A stretch of 64,000 nt of DNA from contig JAKEEU010000405.1 in the NCBI GenBank assembly GCA_022616415.1, forward strand, positions 84,262-148,261. The letters run 5' to 3'. Source of the stretch: Candidatus Zhuqueibacterota bacterium. Its GTDB lineage: Bacteria > Zhuqueibacterota > Zhuqueibacteria > Zhuqueibacterales > Zhuqueibacteraceae. The position numbers were made by a program, and so were the translations under genes. Below are positions 1 to 8,313 of this stretch, piece by piece. Numbering within the stretch: the stretch's first letter is position 1; the number at the start of each line of letters is the position of its first letter. The notes beneath the pieces are model-generated. The model worked only from the letters and a program-made list of their open reading frames with translations, ran no database searches and was not told the DNA's origin.

Positions 1-1724
1 TCGTCGAGGCGGCGCTGGTGCATGAAGATGCCCTCTTCCAAGCGCACGATCTCTTTTTGAATCAGCAGCACGCTCAAGACGTCGTCAATCTCTTTTTGCG
101 TGATCGCCAGTTTTGCCGCCAACTCAGCGGGACTATAGGGGGCGTAAGCTTGCACATACAGCGTATCCGTCACTTTCTGCCGCAAGGTTTGTTGCGCCGG
201 AGACAACTGAATCTCGTGCTCGGCCAACGCAATGTGCGCTTCGATTTCTTTGATCTTGCCGGCGGTTTTATGATGCTCGATAAAAAAATTGAGCAAAGCC
301 GCATCGTGCAACGGTTGAATAAATCCGCTCAACTCGGCTTTGCGCAGGCCGAGGCGGATCGGATGCTGCTGATGATAATCGCGCAGCAAATTCTCGAGCT
401 GCCGCCACAAAGATTCCAGCCGCTGGCGATGAATGAAGCCGCGCTTGCCAACCGGCAACACCTGTTGCGCTTGCACCAAGGCTTGAACTTGCTTTTGCAG
501 CTCTTCTTTCCGGCCGCCGGTTTCCGTCGCGAGCTGATCGATGTTGACGAGGTAACGCCCGGCCACGAGAAATTGCGCCGCGAGCAATTCTGCCGGATCT
601 TCTTTTTCCAATGCTTGCAATTTCGGCAGCAAATTCGCATCGCGCCTGCGATAGGGAACGGCCTCGGCGTCGAGCATGATGCCGCCGCCGATCGTGCGCG
701 GCGGTGAATAGCGCCGGATCACCAACGGCTCCAAGCGCCGCGTCGCCACCGGCGCTTCGAAGAGAAGATGAACATAGCCGCTCTGGCCGGGCGCAATCTC
801 CGCCGCGCTGATTGGAATGACACGCGCCATCACTTCGGCGGTGCCAAGATGAACGCGCACGCGGCTGCGGTTTTTGAGCGAAGTGGGCGCCGAAGCCAGC
901 AACTGCACGCGGCAATTGGCGCGGCGGGTGGGGCGAAAATATCCAGGAGCGGCGAGCACATCACCTCGCCCGACTTCTTCCGTTGCAACGCCCAGCAAAT
1001 TGATCGCGGCGCGGTCGCCGATTCGACCCTGGCTGACCTCCTTGCCATGACGTTGCAGACCGCGAACGCGCACAGTTTTTTGCGCCGGCAAAATTTCCAA
1101 AGACTCGCCGGTGTTGACCTGGCCGGCGAGCACCGAGCCGGTGACCACGGTGCCGAATCCCTTCATCGTAAACGAACGATCCACCGGCATCCAAAACACG
1201 CCGCGATCTTGACGGGGCGGCAGCGTGGCGATCATCTCGCTCATGGCGCGCCGCAGCTCGGGAATGCCTTCGCCGGTGGCGTTGGAAACCGGAATGATCG
1301 GCGCTTTCTCCAAAAAAGTGCCTTTTAAAAAAGTGCGCACATCTTCCTGCACCAATTCCAGCCAGTCCGGCTCCACGAGGTCTTTCTTGGTGAGCGCCAC
1401 CAAGCCGCGCTGCACTTGCAAAAGCTGACAAACGTCGAGATGCTCGCGCGTTTGCGGCATGATTCCATCGTCCGCGGCAATGACGAACAGCACGAGATCG
1501 ATGGTGCTCACGCCGGCCACCATATTCTTGACGAATTTCTCATGGCCCGGCACATCGATGATCGTGGCGGATTCTCCCAAGTGCGCGAATCCGAGATCGA
1601 TCGTCATGCCGCGCGCTTTTTCTTCCGGCAGGCGGTCGGTGTCCACACCGGTCAGCGCCTTCACCAGCGAAGTCTTGCCGTGATCGATATGGCCGGCGGT
1701 GCCGAGGATCACATGTCGGTACAT
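1..1724 (-). CDS. selB: Selenocysteine-specific translation elongation factor SelB (3' end beyond window)
   Basis: Minus-strand translation from ATG at 1724: [51 protein letters not shown]...[37 protein letters not shown]; SelB-type GTPase motifs; frame stays open to position 1. Not in the ORF track because no stop lies in the window. Confidence 0.93.
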   Translation of the reverse strand, partial: MYRHVILGTAGHIDHGKTSLVKALTGVDTDRLPEEKARGMTIDLGFAHLGESATIIDVPGHEKFVKNMVAGVSTIDLVLFVIAADDGIMPQTREHLDVCQLLQVQRGLVALTKKDLVEPDWLELVQEDVRTFLKGTFLEKAPIIPVSNATGEGIPELRRAMSEMIATLPPRQDRGVFWMPVDRSFTMKGFGTVVTGSVLAGQVNTGESLEILPAQKTVRVRGLQRHGKEVSQGRIGDRAAINLLGVATEEVGRGDVLAAPGYFRPTRRANCRVQLLASAPTSLKNRSRVRVHLGTAEVMARVIPISAAEIAPGQSGYVHLLFEAPVATRRLEPLVIRRYSPPRTIGGGIMLDAEAVPYRRRDANLLPKLQALEKEDPAELLAAQFLVAGRYLVNIDQLATETGGRKEELQKQVQALVQAQQVLPVGKRGFIHRQRLESLWRQLENLLRDYHQQHPIRLGLRKAELSGFIQPLHDAALLNFFIEHHKTAGKIKEIEAHIALAEHEIQLSPAQQTLRQKVTDTLYVQAYAPYSPAELAAKLAITQKEIDDVLSVLLIQKEIVRLEEGIFMHQRRLD

Positions 1725-1731
1725 AGAAACT

Positions 1732-1872
1732 TTGGATTGTTGGATTATTGGAGTAATGGAGTAATGGAGTGTTGGATTTATGGATTGTTGGATTTATGGA
1801 GTGCTGCAAATTCCAACAATCCAGCACTCCATTACTCCAACACTCCATAGCTCCATCACTCCATCACTCCAA
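1732..1872. repeat. Degenerate TGGAGTAAT/TGGATTGT word repeats forming a long imperfect inverted repeat
   Basis: Left arm ggattgttggattattggagtaatggagtaatggagtg..., right arm its approximate reverse complement (...ccaacaatccagcactccattactccaacactccat), centre near gcaaatt. Confidence 0.8.
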
Positions 1873-1879
1873 TTCTCGC

Positions 1880-2809
1880 TCATTCGAGCGTGATATGGAA
1901 GTAAATTTCTCCCCAGCGGTGGCCGTCGACGCTTTCAATCGCCAGCGTGTATTCGCCGTCGTCCCAATAGTCGTGGTGATAATAGCACCAGTCGTGATCC
2001 TTTCCCGGTTTGATACTGATGGTATGTTTGGCGCGCGAGAGCAAATTCGAGCCTTGGTAAATAGAGAAACGCAGCGGCACGGAAATCGTGGCGTCTCCCG
2101 TATTCTGAAAAATCATGCGCGCGACCAAAAACATGTTCGAGCCCGCCAGACGAAAGATGTTGCTGCCGCGTCGCTCGCGAAACAGCGAGCAATCCTGGGC
2201 GCGCGCTTCGTCATCTTCCATAAACACTGCGACGGTTCGCAGACGCACGCGCTCGTAATTGGAATCAAAAATCTCTTTGGTCACTTCATTGATACGGCCT
2301 TTTTCCAAACGCAAGCGCCGCAGATCGTCCTGCCGCAACGTGAGGCTGTCACTCACGGCGCCGATCTTCACGCGGTACAGGCCGGTGGGCACGTCGTCAA
2401 GGCGCAATGGGGTCGTGCCTTTTTCATCGCCATTCAGCAGAATCGGCAAGCCCGGCGGATTGCTGCTCAAAATCAAAGAGGCGGTGGTGCGGCGCAGACG
2501 GAATTCGTACCGTTTGGGATAAGAACGAATCCGCATTCGCGCCGGCAGCAAATGCACACGAATTTCCGACACCCGGTCACTCTCGATGCGAACATTTCGC
2601 GTGGTGGTCTGATAACCTTCCTTTTCAATGCGCAGCTCATAAGTTCCAGGGCTGAGCATGCCCGCCGAATCCGCCCGCGCATCATTAATATAAACTTTGG
2701 CGCCGCCCGGTTGTGCCATAACCCGATAATAGCCGGGTTGCGCCCACGCTTTGCCACCACACGTCAACAAGAATAAGGACAACAGCACGAAGTTCCGATA
2801 CATAATCAT
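1880..2809 (-). CDS. PEGA-domain secreted protein
   Basis: N-terminal signal-like segment; YYRVMAQPGGAKVYINDARADSAGMLSPGTYELRIEKEGYQTTTRNVRIE is a PEGA-type motif. Confidence 0.75.
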   Translation of the reverse strand: MIMYRNFVLLSLFLLTCGGKAWAQPGYYRVMAQPGGAKVYINDARADSAGMLSPGTYELRIEKEGYQTTTRNVRIESDRVSEIRVHLLPARMRIRSYPKRYEFRLRRTTASLILSSNPPGLPILLNGDEKGTTPLRLDDVPTGLYRVKIGAVSDSLTLRQDDLRRLRLEKGRINEVTKEIFDSNYERVRLRTVAVFMEDDEARAQDCSLFRERRGSNIFRLAGSNMFLVARMIFQNTGDATISVPLRFSIYQGSNLLSRAKHTISIKPGKDHDWCYYHHDYWDDGEYTLAIESVDGHRWGEIYFHITLE

Positions 2810-3208
2810 TCACAAACTTTTGGGACAGGCCACGTTTGTCCATCGGACGGTAGGTAGCTTGTCAACCCTGTTGGTATTTTATCACATGCGAATAACACCG
2901 GTTAAAACACAGTATTCACGTCATCCATAAAATACCGACATTCAGGGGTTTGTGAATAATTTAAGCTAAAGTTTTATGAGATTGTAACGATTCAGCTAAA
3001 ACGCTGCGGTTGCAAAAGCCTTAAGACAAAATAATGATTGACAAAATGATTAAGTAAAAGACGGAAATCATTTTCATATTTAATGATATCTTATGACTGA
3101 TATTATAATGCGGCTGCGGTCGAGATGCAAATGATTTTTGTGCGGAACCGTGAATTTCCTTCAGATTTTGAGTTTTGCAATTTTTTCAAATTTTTTTTTA
3201 AAAACCCC

Positions 3209-3237
3209 TTGACTTTCCATCAATTTTGTATTATATT
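3209..3237 (+). promoter_or_regulatory. Sigma70-like promoter TTGACT-N17-TATATT
   Basis: TTGACT 3209-3214, 17-nt spacer, TATATT 3232-3237 in an AT-rich region. Confidence 0.6.
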
Positions 3238-3244
3238 ATACTTT

Positions 3245-3365
3245 GGAATTGAGAAAAAATGGCGTGCTGTACGAGTTGTTTCGATACAAACTACGAGATC
3301 CCCCCCCAGTCTCGTAAGTTTGAACCGGGTTATCGGAGCGGCAAACGGCGGCGCGCCTTTTTTAT
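3245..3365 (+). ncRNA. Candidate small structured RNA
   Basis: Downstream of the promoter; GGCGTGC (3261-3267) can pair with GCGCGCC enclosing about 95 nt and followed by TTTTTTATTT; internal stem TACGAGA/TCTCGTA (3292-3316). No convincing CDS. Confidence 0.4.
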
Positions 3366-3455
3366 TTCGGGGTTTGCCTTCTATACACTCAAAAACAAAA
3401 GCTGATCATCTTTCCCTAACTTTAAAAAGCAAAGTTCGAAACAATCTATAAAATG

Positions 3456-3495
3456 CAAAACACCCGCTTGGGCTTGACTCAGGGCGGGCGTTGCT
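3456..3495 (-). terminator. Rho-independent-like terminator for the 3573..4610 gene
   Basis: AACACCCGC (3459-3467)/GCGGGCGTT (3484-3492); on the minus strand AACGCCCGC...GCGGGTGTT is fully paired with one G-U and followed by TTGCATTTT. Confidence 0.55.
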
Positions 3496-3572
3496 ATTTC
3501 TGCCCCCAAACTGCCAGAAACCTGCTTGTTCAAAAAAGAAGCTTGAACATTTTTAAAACTCTGTGTTGCGAA

Positions 3573-4610
3573 TTATTTGACCAACGCCAGCTTTTTCGTC
3601 AGGACGACAACGGCGCCATTAGACGATTTGACTTCGAGACGATAAAAATAGATGCCACTCGTCACGCTATTGCCAGCGCTATCACGACCATCCCAGCGTA
3701 TCACATATTCACCAGCATTCTTTACACCGGCTTCAAGCTGTGCCACCCGTCGGCCGGTAAGGTCGTAGATCGCAAGCAAGGCTTGTCCTTTAAAAGGCAT
3801 GTTGTAACGAATTGTGGTTTCCGGATTAAACGGATTAGGATAGTTTTGATAAAGCTGGAAATGAGATCTTCCTTCAAGCCGTTCATTGATGGCTGTGACC
3901 ATTGACGTGACCTCTACCAAGTCCAAAAACAGTGCGTCGCCTTCAACTGACGTATTTGCGACATGCTCTCGAAAAGCAATAAAAATATCGGAACCGGGTT
4001 CCACAAAATCTGTTAATGTAAATTGATATTGTTTCCATTCGTTGTTTCCGGGCCCTGAAAAGGCTAACGTTGCCACTTTGGTAGTAAATGAGCGTGTGCT
4101 GTCATCGGTGGTCGAGATTAGTACATCCAAAGTGTCACCATACTCCAAGAAGTATCTCAGATAAAACCTGAGCGTATCCCCATTTTGTACATTCATTATC
4201 CGAGGTGTGATCAGCCACTGAGCTGTTTGCTGCCCAGTTGTCAGTGATCCATCCGCATCGCCTGTTAGCCAACTGGTAAAGGCGACAAATTGCCCTCCAT
4301 CCGGGGGTGCATCAAAGACTGAGCCTGGTGAAAAGCCAGGTACATCCATTCCAACGTTTCCGCGCGCCCAACCCGTACCGCCGAAATTTGTTGCTTTCTT
4401 CCAGCCGGCGGGTGGAAATGTATCCTCCTCAAAAGACTCCCGGGACAATTGCCCCGACGATTTTGTTGACTGTGCAGTAGTATTCATGATTTCAACCTTT
4501 ACGCTATTTTCAGTACGGCTGGCGTTTACTCGCTCCTGAGCATGTAAAATGGTGCAGATGCAAAGCAGCATAGCGACAGCAGCGATTGTTTTTGACGAGT
4601 TTTTACTCAT
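3573..4610 (-). CDS. Secreted choice-of-anchor-J-like protein with FlgD/T9SS-type C-terminal sorting domain
   Basis: Start at MSKNSSKTIAAVAMLLCICTILHAQ (signal peptide); SFEEDTFPPAGW motif; C-term YPNPFNPETTIRYNMP...WDGRDSAGNSVTSGIYFYRLE. Confidence 0.8.
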   Translation of the reverse strand: MSKNSSKTIAAVAMLLCICTILHAQERVNASRTENSVKVEIMNTTAQSTKSSGQLSRESFEEDTFPPAGWKKATNFGGTGWARGNVGMDVPGFSPGSVFDAPPDGGQFVAFTSWLTGDADGSLTTGQQTAQWLITPRIMNVQNGDTLRFYLRYFLEYGDTLDVLISTTDDSTRSFTTKVATLAFSGPGNNEWKQYQFTLTDFVEPGSDIFIAFREHVANTSVEGDALFLDLVEVTSMVTAINERLEGRSHFQLYQNYPNPFNPETTIRYNMPFKGQALLAIYDLTGRRVAQLEAGVKNAGEYVIRWDGRDSAGNSVTSGIYFYRLEVKSSNGAVVVLTKKLALVK

Positions 4611-4762
4611 TACGGCCTTCCTCAATAAATATTTTGATTGTTTCCAGAAACGCCTGCAAAAATATCCTGAAACTTGGGAAAGGGGCAGGGGTGTGTGCAT
4701 ATCGCGTTTCTGCTGAAAAGAATGAAACATGAAACAGGCTTACTTTTGCCACTTTCAATAAG

Positions 4763-7264
4763 TCAAGTCTTGATACAATACATGAGCGCAACGTTTCTTG
4801 GCCTTGTTTCGGGGCCGGGCCTGACGGTTACGCCCGCGAAGTCGGTTGGTGCGCCAAGATTGGCGTTAGAAGACTGAATGTTCGCCGCTCCGTTGTTTAT
4901 GCTTATTCCTGTAGTGCTTGAATCAGTCAATGCCGCCCCAATATAATCGACCCCGACTTTGGTCGTTGGTGCTGCTTCAAAATCCCCGGCACTCCCAGTA
5001 GATGTCGGCGCAAGATGGCGATGCCCGGGATCCGTGATCAAATGCGTATGACCAGCGTCGTTGTGCGTATGGCCGGCATCCGCATGTGTATGAGTTTGTA
5101 TTTGATCGAATTGCAGGCTGCCGAAATTCCTGCCGGGGTCAACACCCCTGCCATTGTCCCATCCTCGTACGAATTCGCCCTGCAGATTGGGGACCGTCAC
5201 GGGCGCGCCAAGCGCAAATCGATCTTTCAACGCCTTGTATAAATCCGGAAACTCAGCTTCGGTGACTTCCTGGCCGTTACATTCCAGCCAACCTTCAGGA
5301 GGTTCGGTATTGGCAAAGGCCATGATCATGCCGGTAGGAACGATTCGGTGCGAGAGATAATCGAGCGCCGCTGCTACCGTTTGTGGCAACGACTCCGAAA
5401 ATCGACTCCCGGGAACTTTGTGCTTGAATGGTAATTTGGCAGCATCAAGGAAGAGCAGCAGACCGGCTAGGGCATCCTGGACTGTTACTCTGCCATTGCT
5501 ATCAAGATCAGGCCAATTTTCCAGGGTTTCTTCTTCAGAATCGCAAAACAATGAGTGCACGCTTGGAGGATCGCGCTGAGTTTCCGAACAAGGCTCAATT
5601 TCAAAAGCCACTGCCGGCGCGCGACTGATATTCGCATTGAAACGGACAGGTAAGTGCAAATGAGGTTTGTGAAGAGGGTCCTCAGGATCTCTTAATGTGG
5701 CCGTCACCTGTTGGCTTTGATTATTCTTGTCGATCTTAAAGATACACTCAGCAACGCCATTTTCATCCGTTTCGACTTCGATTGGTTCGCGCGTGAAGTT
5801 TCTGCCAATGGTTCTAATTTGTCCCTCGCCGACAGTCACATCGAAAAGGACTTTAGCTCCAATAATTCGAATCAGGCCATTGGTAACACCGACTTGAAGC
5901 GGCTGCGGGAGTTCATCGCCAGGTAATGCCTCTTGACCGTCACCACTGACTTTGAAGATGTTAATTTGCTCTGCCAGCGGTGAGAATACTGGACGGCAGT
6001 TATGTCTAAACTCCCAGGTTCCATCCCTGAATCCGAGAACTCCTAGTCGACAATAGTGATGTTCATTGCCGGAACGCTCTTGTAAAGCAGGCTCCCCATC
6101 TATGGCTGGCCATTCGATTTGTCCAGTTGCAATTCGCGCCGGAATCAGCCAGTAATCACCGGCTTTATATGCATCATTTTCGCCAAACTTTACTTCAATT
6201 CCATCTTCGAGCAGTATCCAGGAATTTGCAGAGGTTCTAATTTCGGCAGTCGTCTTCTGGTCCCACCGACGGACTTTCGGGGTCGCGTCCTGCGGAAAGT
6301 TTGCCCGTGTAATACCTCTAGGATCGGTGACAGTAGCGGGATCAAAGACAATCTCCACGCCGTTCAGAACGGATTTGACTCGCGCCAGCGCGCCGGGTAT
6401 TCCGTTCAGCTCGTGCAAATCATCCGTTACTTCTATCCAATCGCCGGGTATGAATCCATGCAGCTCATCTCGTGCCGGTTGCTCGATGGTCACCGAGTCG
6501 TTGTTTTTGATCTCACGGATTGCTGCGGCAATTGCTCCGTTTTCTCGGGACCATTTGAATGTAGCCTGCCCGGTTTGACCGGAGGTATGAATTTCAACAC
6601 GGTAAAGCTGATTTTCCGTGCCGCGAAATCCCGAGGTGGGAGGGACCACACAAGGATCTCGCGATACGATGGTTCCGGCGTTGACGCGGGCGCTGAGACG
6701 CGCCGTTCGCGGTTGAGTTAATTGATCCCAGTCGTCAAATCTTTCGCCACAAACATTGAGCGCGGACGTTCTTGGCGGCAATTTGAAATACTTAACCTGC
6801 CAGGTCGTTTTTGTCCGTGTTGCCGTATCTGCGCCATTCAAAGCGACTTCACGAATTGTCTCATCTTCGATTCCGGTTATGTGGCGCTTCCAAACATCCA
6901 AATAAAACATGTAGAAACCGGGATCCACAGGCAAGGGCTCACCATGAAAATCCGGTTGTTGTTCATAACTTCTATCTGATTCATTCTCACATAAAATGCC
7001 GTCTATATAGATCTTCCCCTTGGTAATGATAATTCCATCTTTGGCTTCATTGGTGATAATCTTGAATCCAGCATCTTTTCTCGACGCACCACACGTACCA
7101 ATAACACTGCACATGCTCGTTTCACGCAGATGCGTTTGAATATCCGCCTGCTCGTTCCAGTCCGCATCGAGCTGGGCGCGGCCCTGCTGCATGCGCACGC
7201 CGCTGTAGTGCTTTTCTCGTTTAAAGGTCAAGCGAGTGAAGTCGCCTTTCACGGATTGCTCCAA
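4763..7264 (-). CDS. DUF6519-type eCIS protein with dockerin/EF-hand-like segment and C-terminal phage tail-collar domain (putative fibre)
   Basis: N-term MEQSVKGDFTRLTFKREKHYSGVRMQQGRAQLDADWNEQ; DLDSNGRVTVQDALAGLLLFL; C-term PTGMIMAFANTEPPEGWLECNGQEV...VPNLQGEFVRGWD and HTH-rich repeat. Confidence 0.75.
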   Translation of the reverse strand: MEQSVKGDFTRLTFKREKHYSGVRMQQGRAQLDADWNEQADIQTHLRETSMCSVIGTCGASRKDAGFKIITNEAKDGIIITKGKIYIDGILCENESDRSYEQQPDFHGEPLPVDPGFYMFYLDVWKRHITGIEDETIREVALNGADTATRTKTTWQVKYFKLPPRTSALNVCGERFDDWDQLTQPRTARLSARVNAGTIVSRDPCVVPPTSGFRGTENQLYRVEIHTSGQTGQATFKWSRENGAIAAAIREIKNNDSVTIEQPARDELHGFIPGDWIEVTDDLHELNGIPGALARVKSVLNGVEIVFDPATVTDPRGITRANFPQDATPKVRRWDQKTTAEIRTSANSWILLEDGIEVKFGENDAYKAGDYWLIPARIATGQIEWPAIDGEPALQERSGNEHHYCRLGVLGFRDGTWEFRHNCRPVFSPLAEQINIFKVSGDGQEALPGDELPQPLQVGVTNGLIRIIGAKVLFDVTVGEGQIRTIGRNFTREPIEVETDENGVAECIFKIDKNNQSQQVTATLRDPEDPLHKPHLHLPVRFNANISRAPAVAFEIEPCSETQRDPPSVHSLFCDSEEETLENWPDLDSNGRVTVQDALAGLLLFLDAAKLPFKHKVPGSRFSESLPQTVAAALDYLSHRIVPTGMIMAFANTEPPEGWLECNGQEVTEAEFPDLYKALKDRFALGAPVTVPNLQGEFVRGWDNGRGVDPGRNFGSLQFDQIQTHTHADAGHTHNDAGHTHLITDPGHRHLAPTSTGSAGDFEAAPTTKVGVDYIGAALTDSSTTGISINNGAANIQSSNANLGAPTDFAGVTVRPGPETRPRNVALMYCIKT

Positions 7265-7387
7265 TCAAGAAGAATATTGCTGTCAAAACAAAACGCTGCT
7301 AACTGTCAACCATCAAATCCACAATTGGGCTAATTGCTGTGCAAAGTGCAACTGTTTTCGGTTCCTCTGAAAACTATGCTTCATCTC

Positions 7388-7510
7388 CACTGCTCGTTCC
7401 AATCCGCATCGAACTGGACGCGGCCCTGCTGCATGCGCACGCTGCTATGGTGTTTTTCGCGTTTAAAGGTCGAGCGAGTAAAAGTCGCCTTTCGCAGATT
7501 GCTCCTTGAT
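7388..7510 (-). pseudogene. Truncated, frameshifted relic of a DUF6519 5' end
   Basis: About 120 bp closely similar to 7150-7264 (same MQQGR.Q.DADWNEQ coding segment) but with an extra T (gacttttactcg vs gacttcactcg) that frameshifts to a stop; ends at WR*. Confidence 0.75.
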
Positions 7511-7526
7511 GACTCATTAACTGAAA

Positions 7527-8267
7527 TCACTTAGAGATTTCACGATAGCATTCTTGAAGTAAGTCTTCAGCTTCTTCATCAGGACCTTCAAGTTCGAGGT
7601 ATTTCTTTAAGTGTGGAATTGCTTTTTCATACTCTTCTCTATCATAGTAATACACAGATAAATAATGATATACCTGTCCTAAAGACGTTCCTTTCTCTGC
7701 GAGAAGTCGAAACAGTTCAATTGCGGTTTGTTTTTCATCATTTGACCATCTAATTACGGCTTCATAGTACTGTGTCTCATCTGACCTTCCCAAGTGCGCA
7801 ATCCATGTCTCTAATGTCGTTAGGGCCTTATCAAATTCCCCATCTAAGATAGCTAACTCAGTTAGATTCTTCCACCCAGTCTTGATTTTGGGTGCCACCT
7901 TTGTGAGTTCGATTGCATATTTCTTAGCTCGATTGGTATCTCCTAATCTGAGATTTCCTGCTAAAAGGGACAATAGGAGGGTGGAGTTGCGTCCTCCTGA
8001 TTCGTAAGCTGCTTCATAAAGGCCTACGCTTACTTCGTAGTGGCCTTCAGCTTTGGTAATATCGCCAAAAAGTTCAAGCGCTTCGACATCTTCATCATCT
8101 ATTTTAAGTGCCAAAGCACACTTTAACTTGGCAGACTGTATATCGTTAGCCGAGAAAAGTTCTCGTGACTTATTAACAAGGGATCGCAAGAGTTCCTCCG
8201 CCTCTTTTGGAGTGAGCACTCTGTTTTGCCCATTAATTTCAATCTCCACTGGTTCATTTTTTGTCAT
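7527..8267 (-). CDS. TPR-repeat protein (candidate immunity/adaptor)
   Basis: Degenerate TPR pattern (ALKIDDEDVEALELFGDITKAEGHYEVSVGLYEAAY...YHYLSVYYYDREEYEKAIPHLKKYLEL); 46 bp downstream of the 8314..12900 gene. Confidence 0.7.
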   Translation of the reverse strand: MTKNEPVEIEINGQNRVLTPKEAEELLRSLVNKSRELFSANDIQSAKLKCALALKIDDEDVEALELFGDITKAEGHYEVSVGLYEAAYESGGRNSTLLLSLLAGNLRLGDTNRAKKYAIELTKVAPKIKTGWKNLTELAILDGEFDKALTTLETWIAHLGRSDETQYYEAVIRWSNDEKQTAIELFRLLAEKGTSLGQVYHYLSVYYYDREEYEKAIPHLKKYLELEGPDEEAEDLLQECYREISK

Positions 8268-8313
8268 TTTAGACCTTCATAGTTAGGATGTTAGCATAAT
8301 AATACAGACGATC

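Noticed and set aside
18-1431. ORFs 18..707(+), 268..915(-), 768..1328(+), 961..1431(-)
   Set aside because: Shadow ORFs overlapping the true selB frame on the minus strand; high-GC antisense or alternate-frame artefacts.
2873-2936. GGTATTTTAT / ATAAAATACC 10-bp inverted repeat upstream of the PEGA gene
   Set aside because: Short and AT-rich; could be chance in this low-GC region, no further support.
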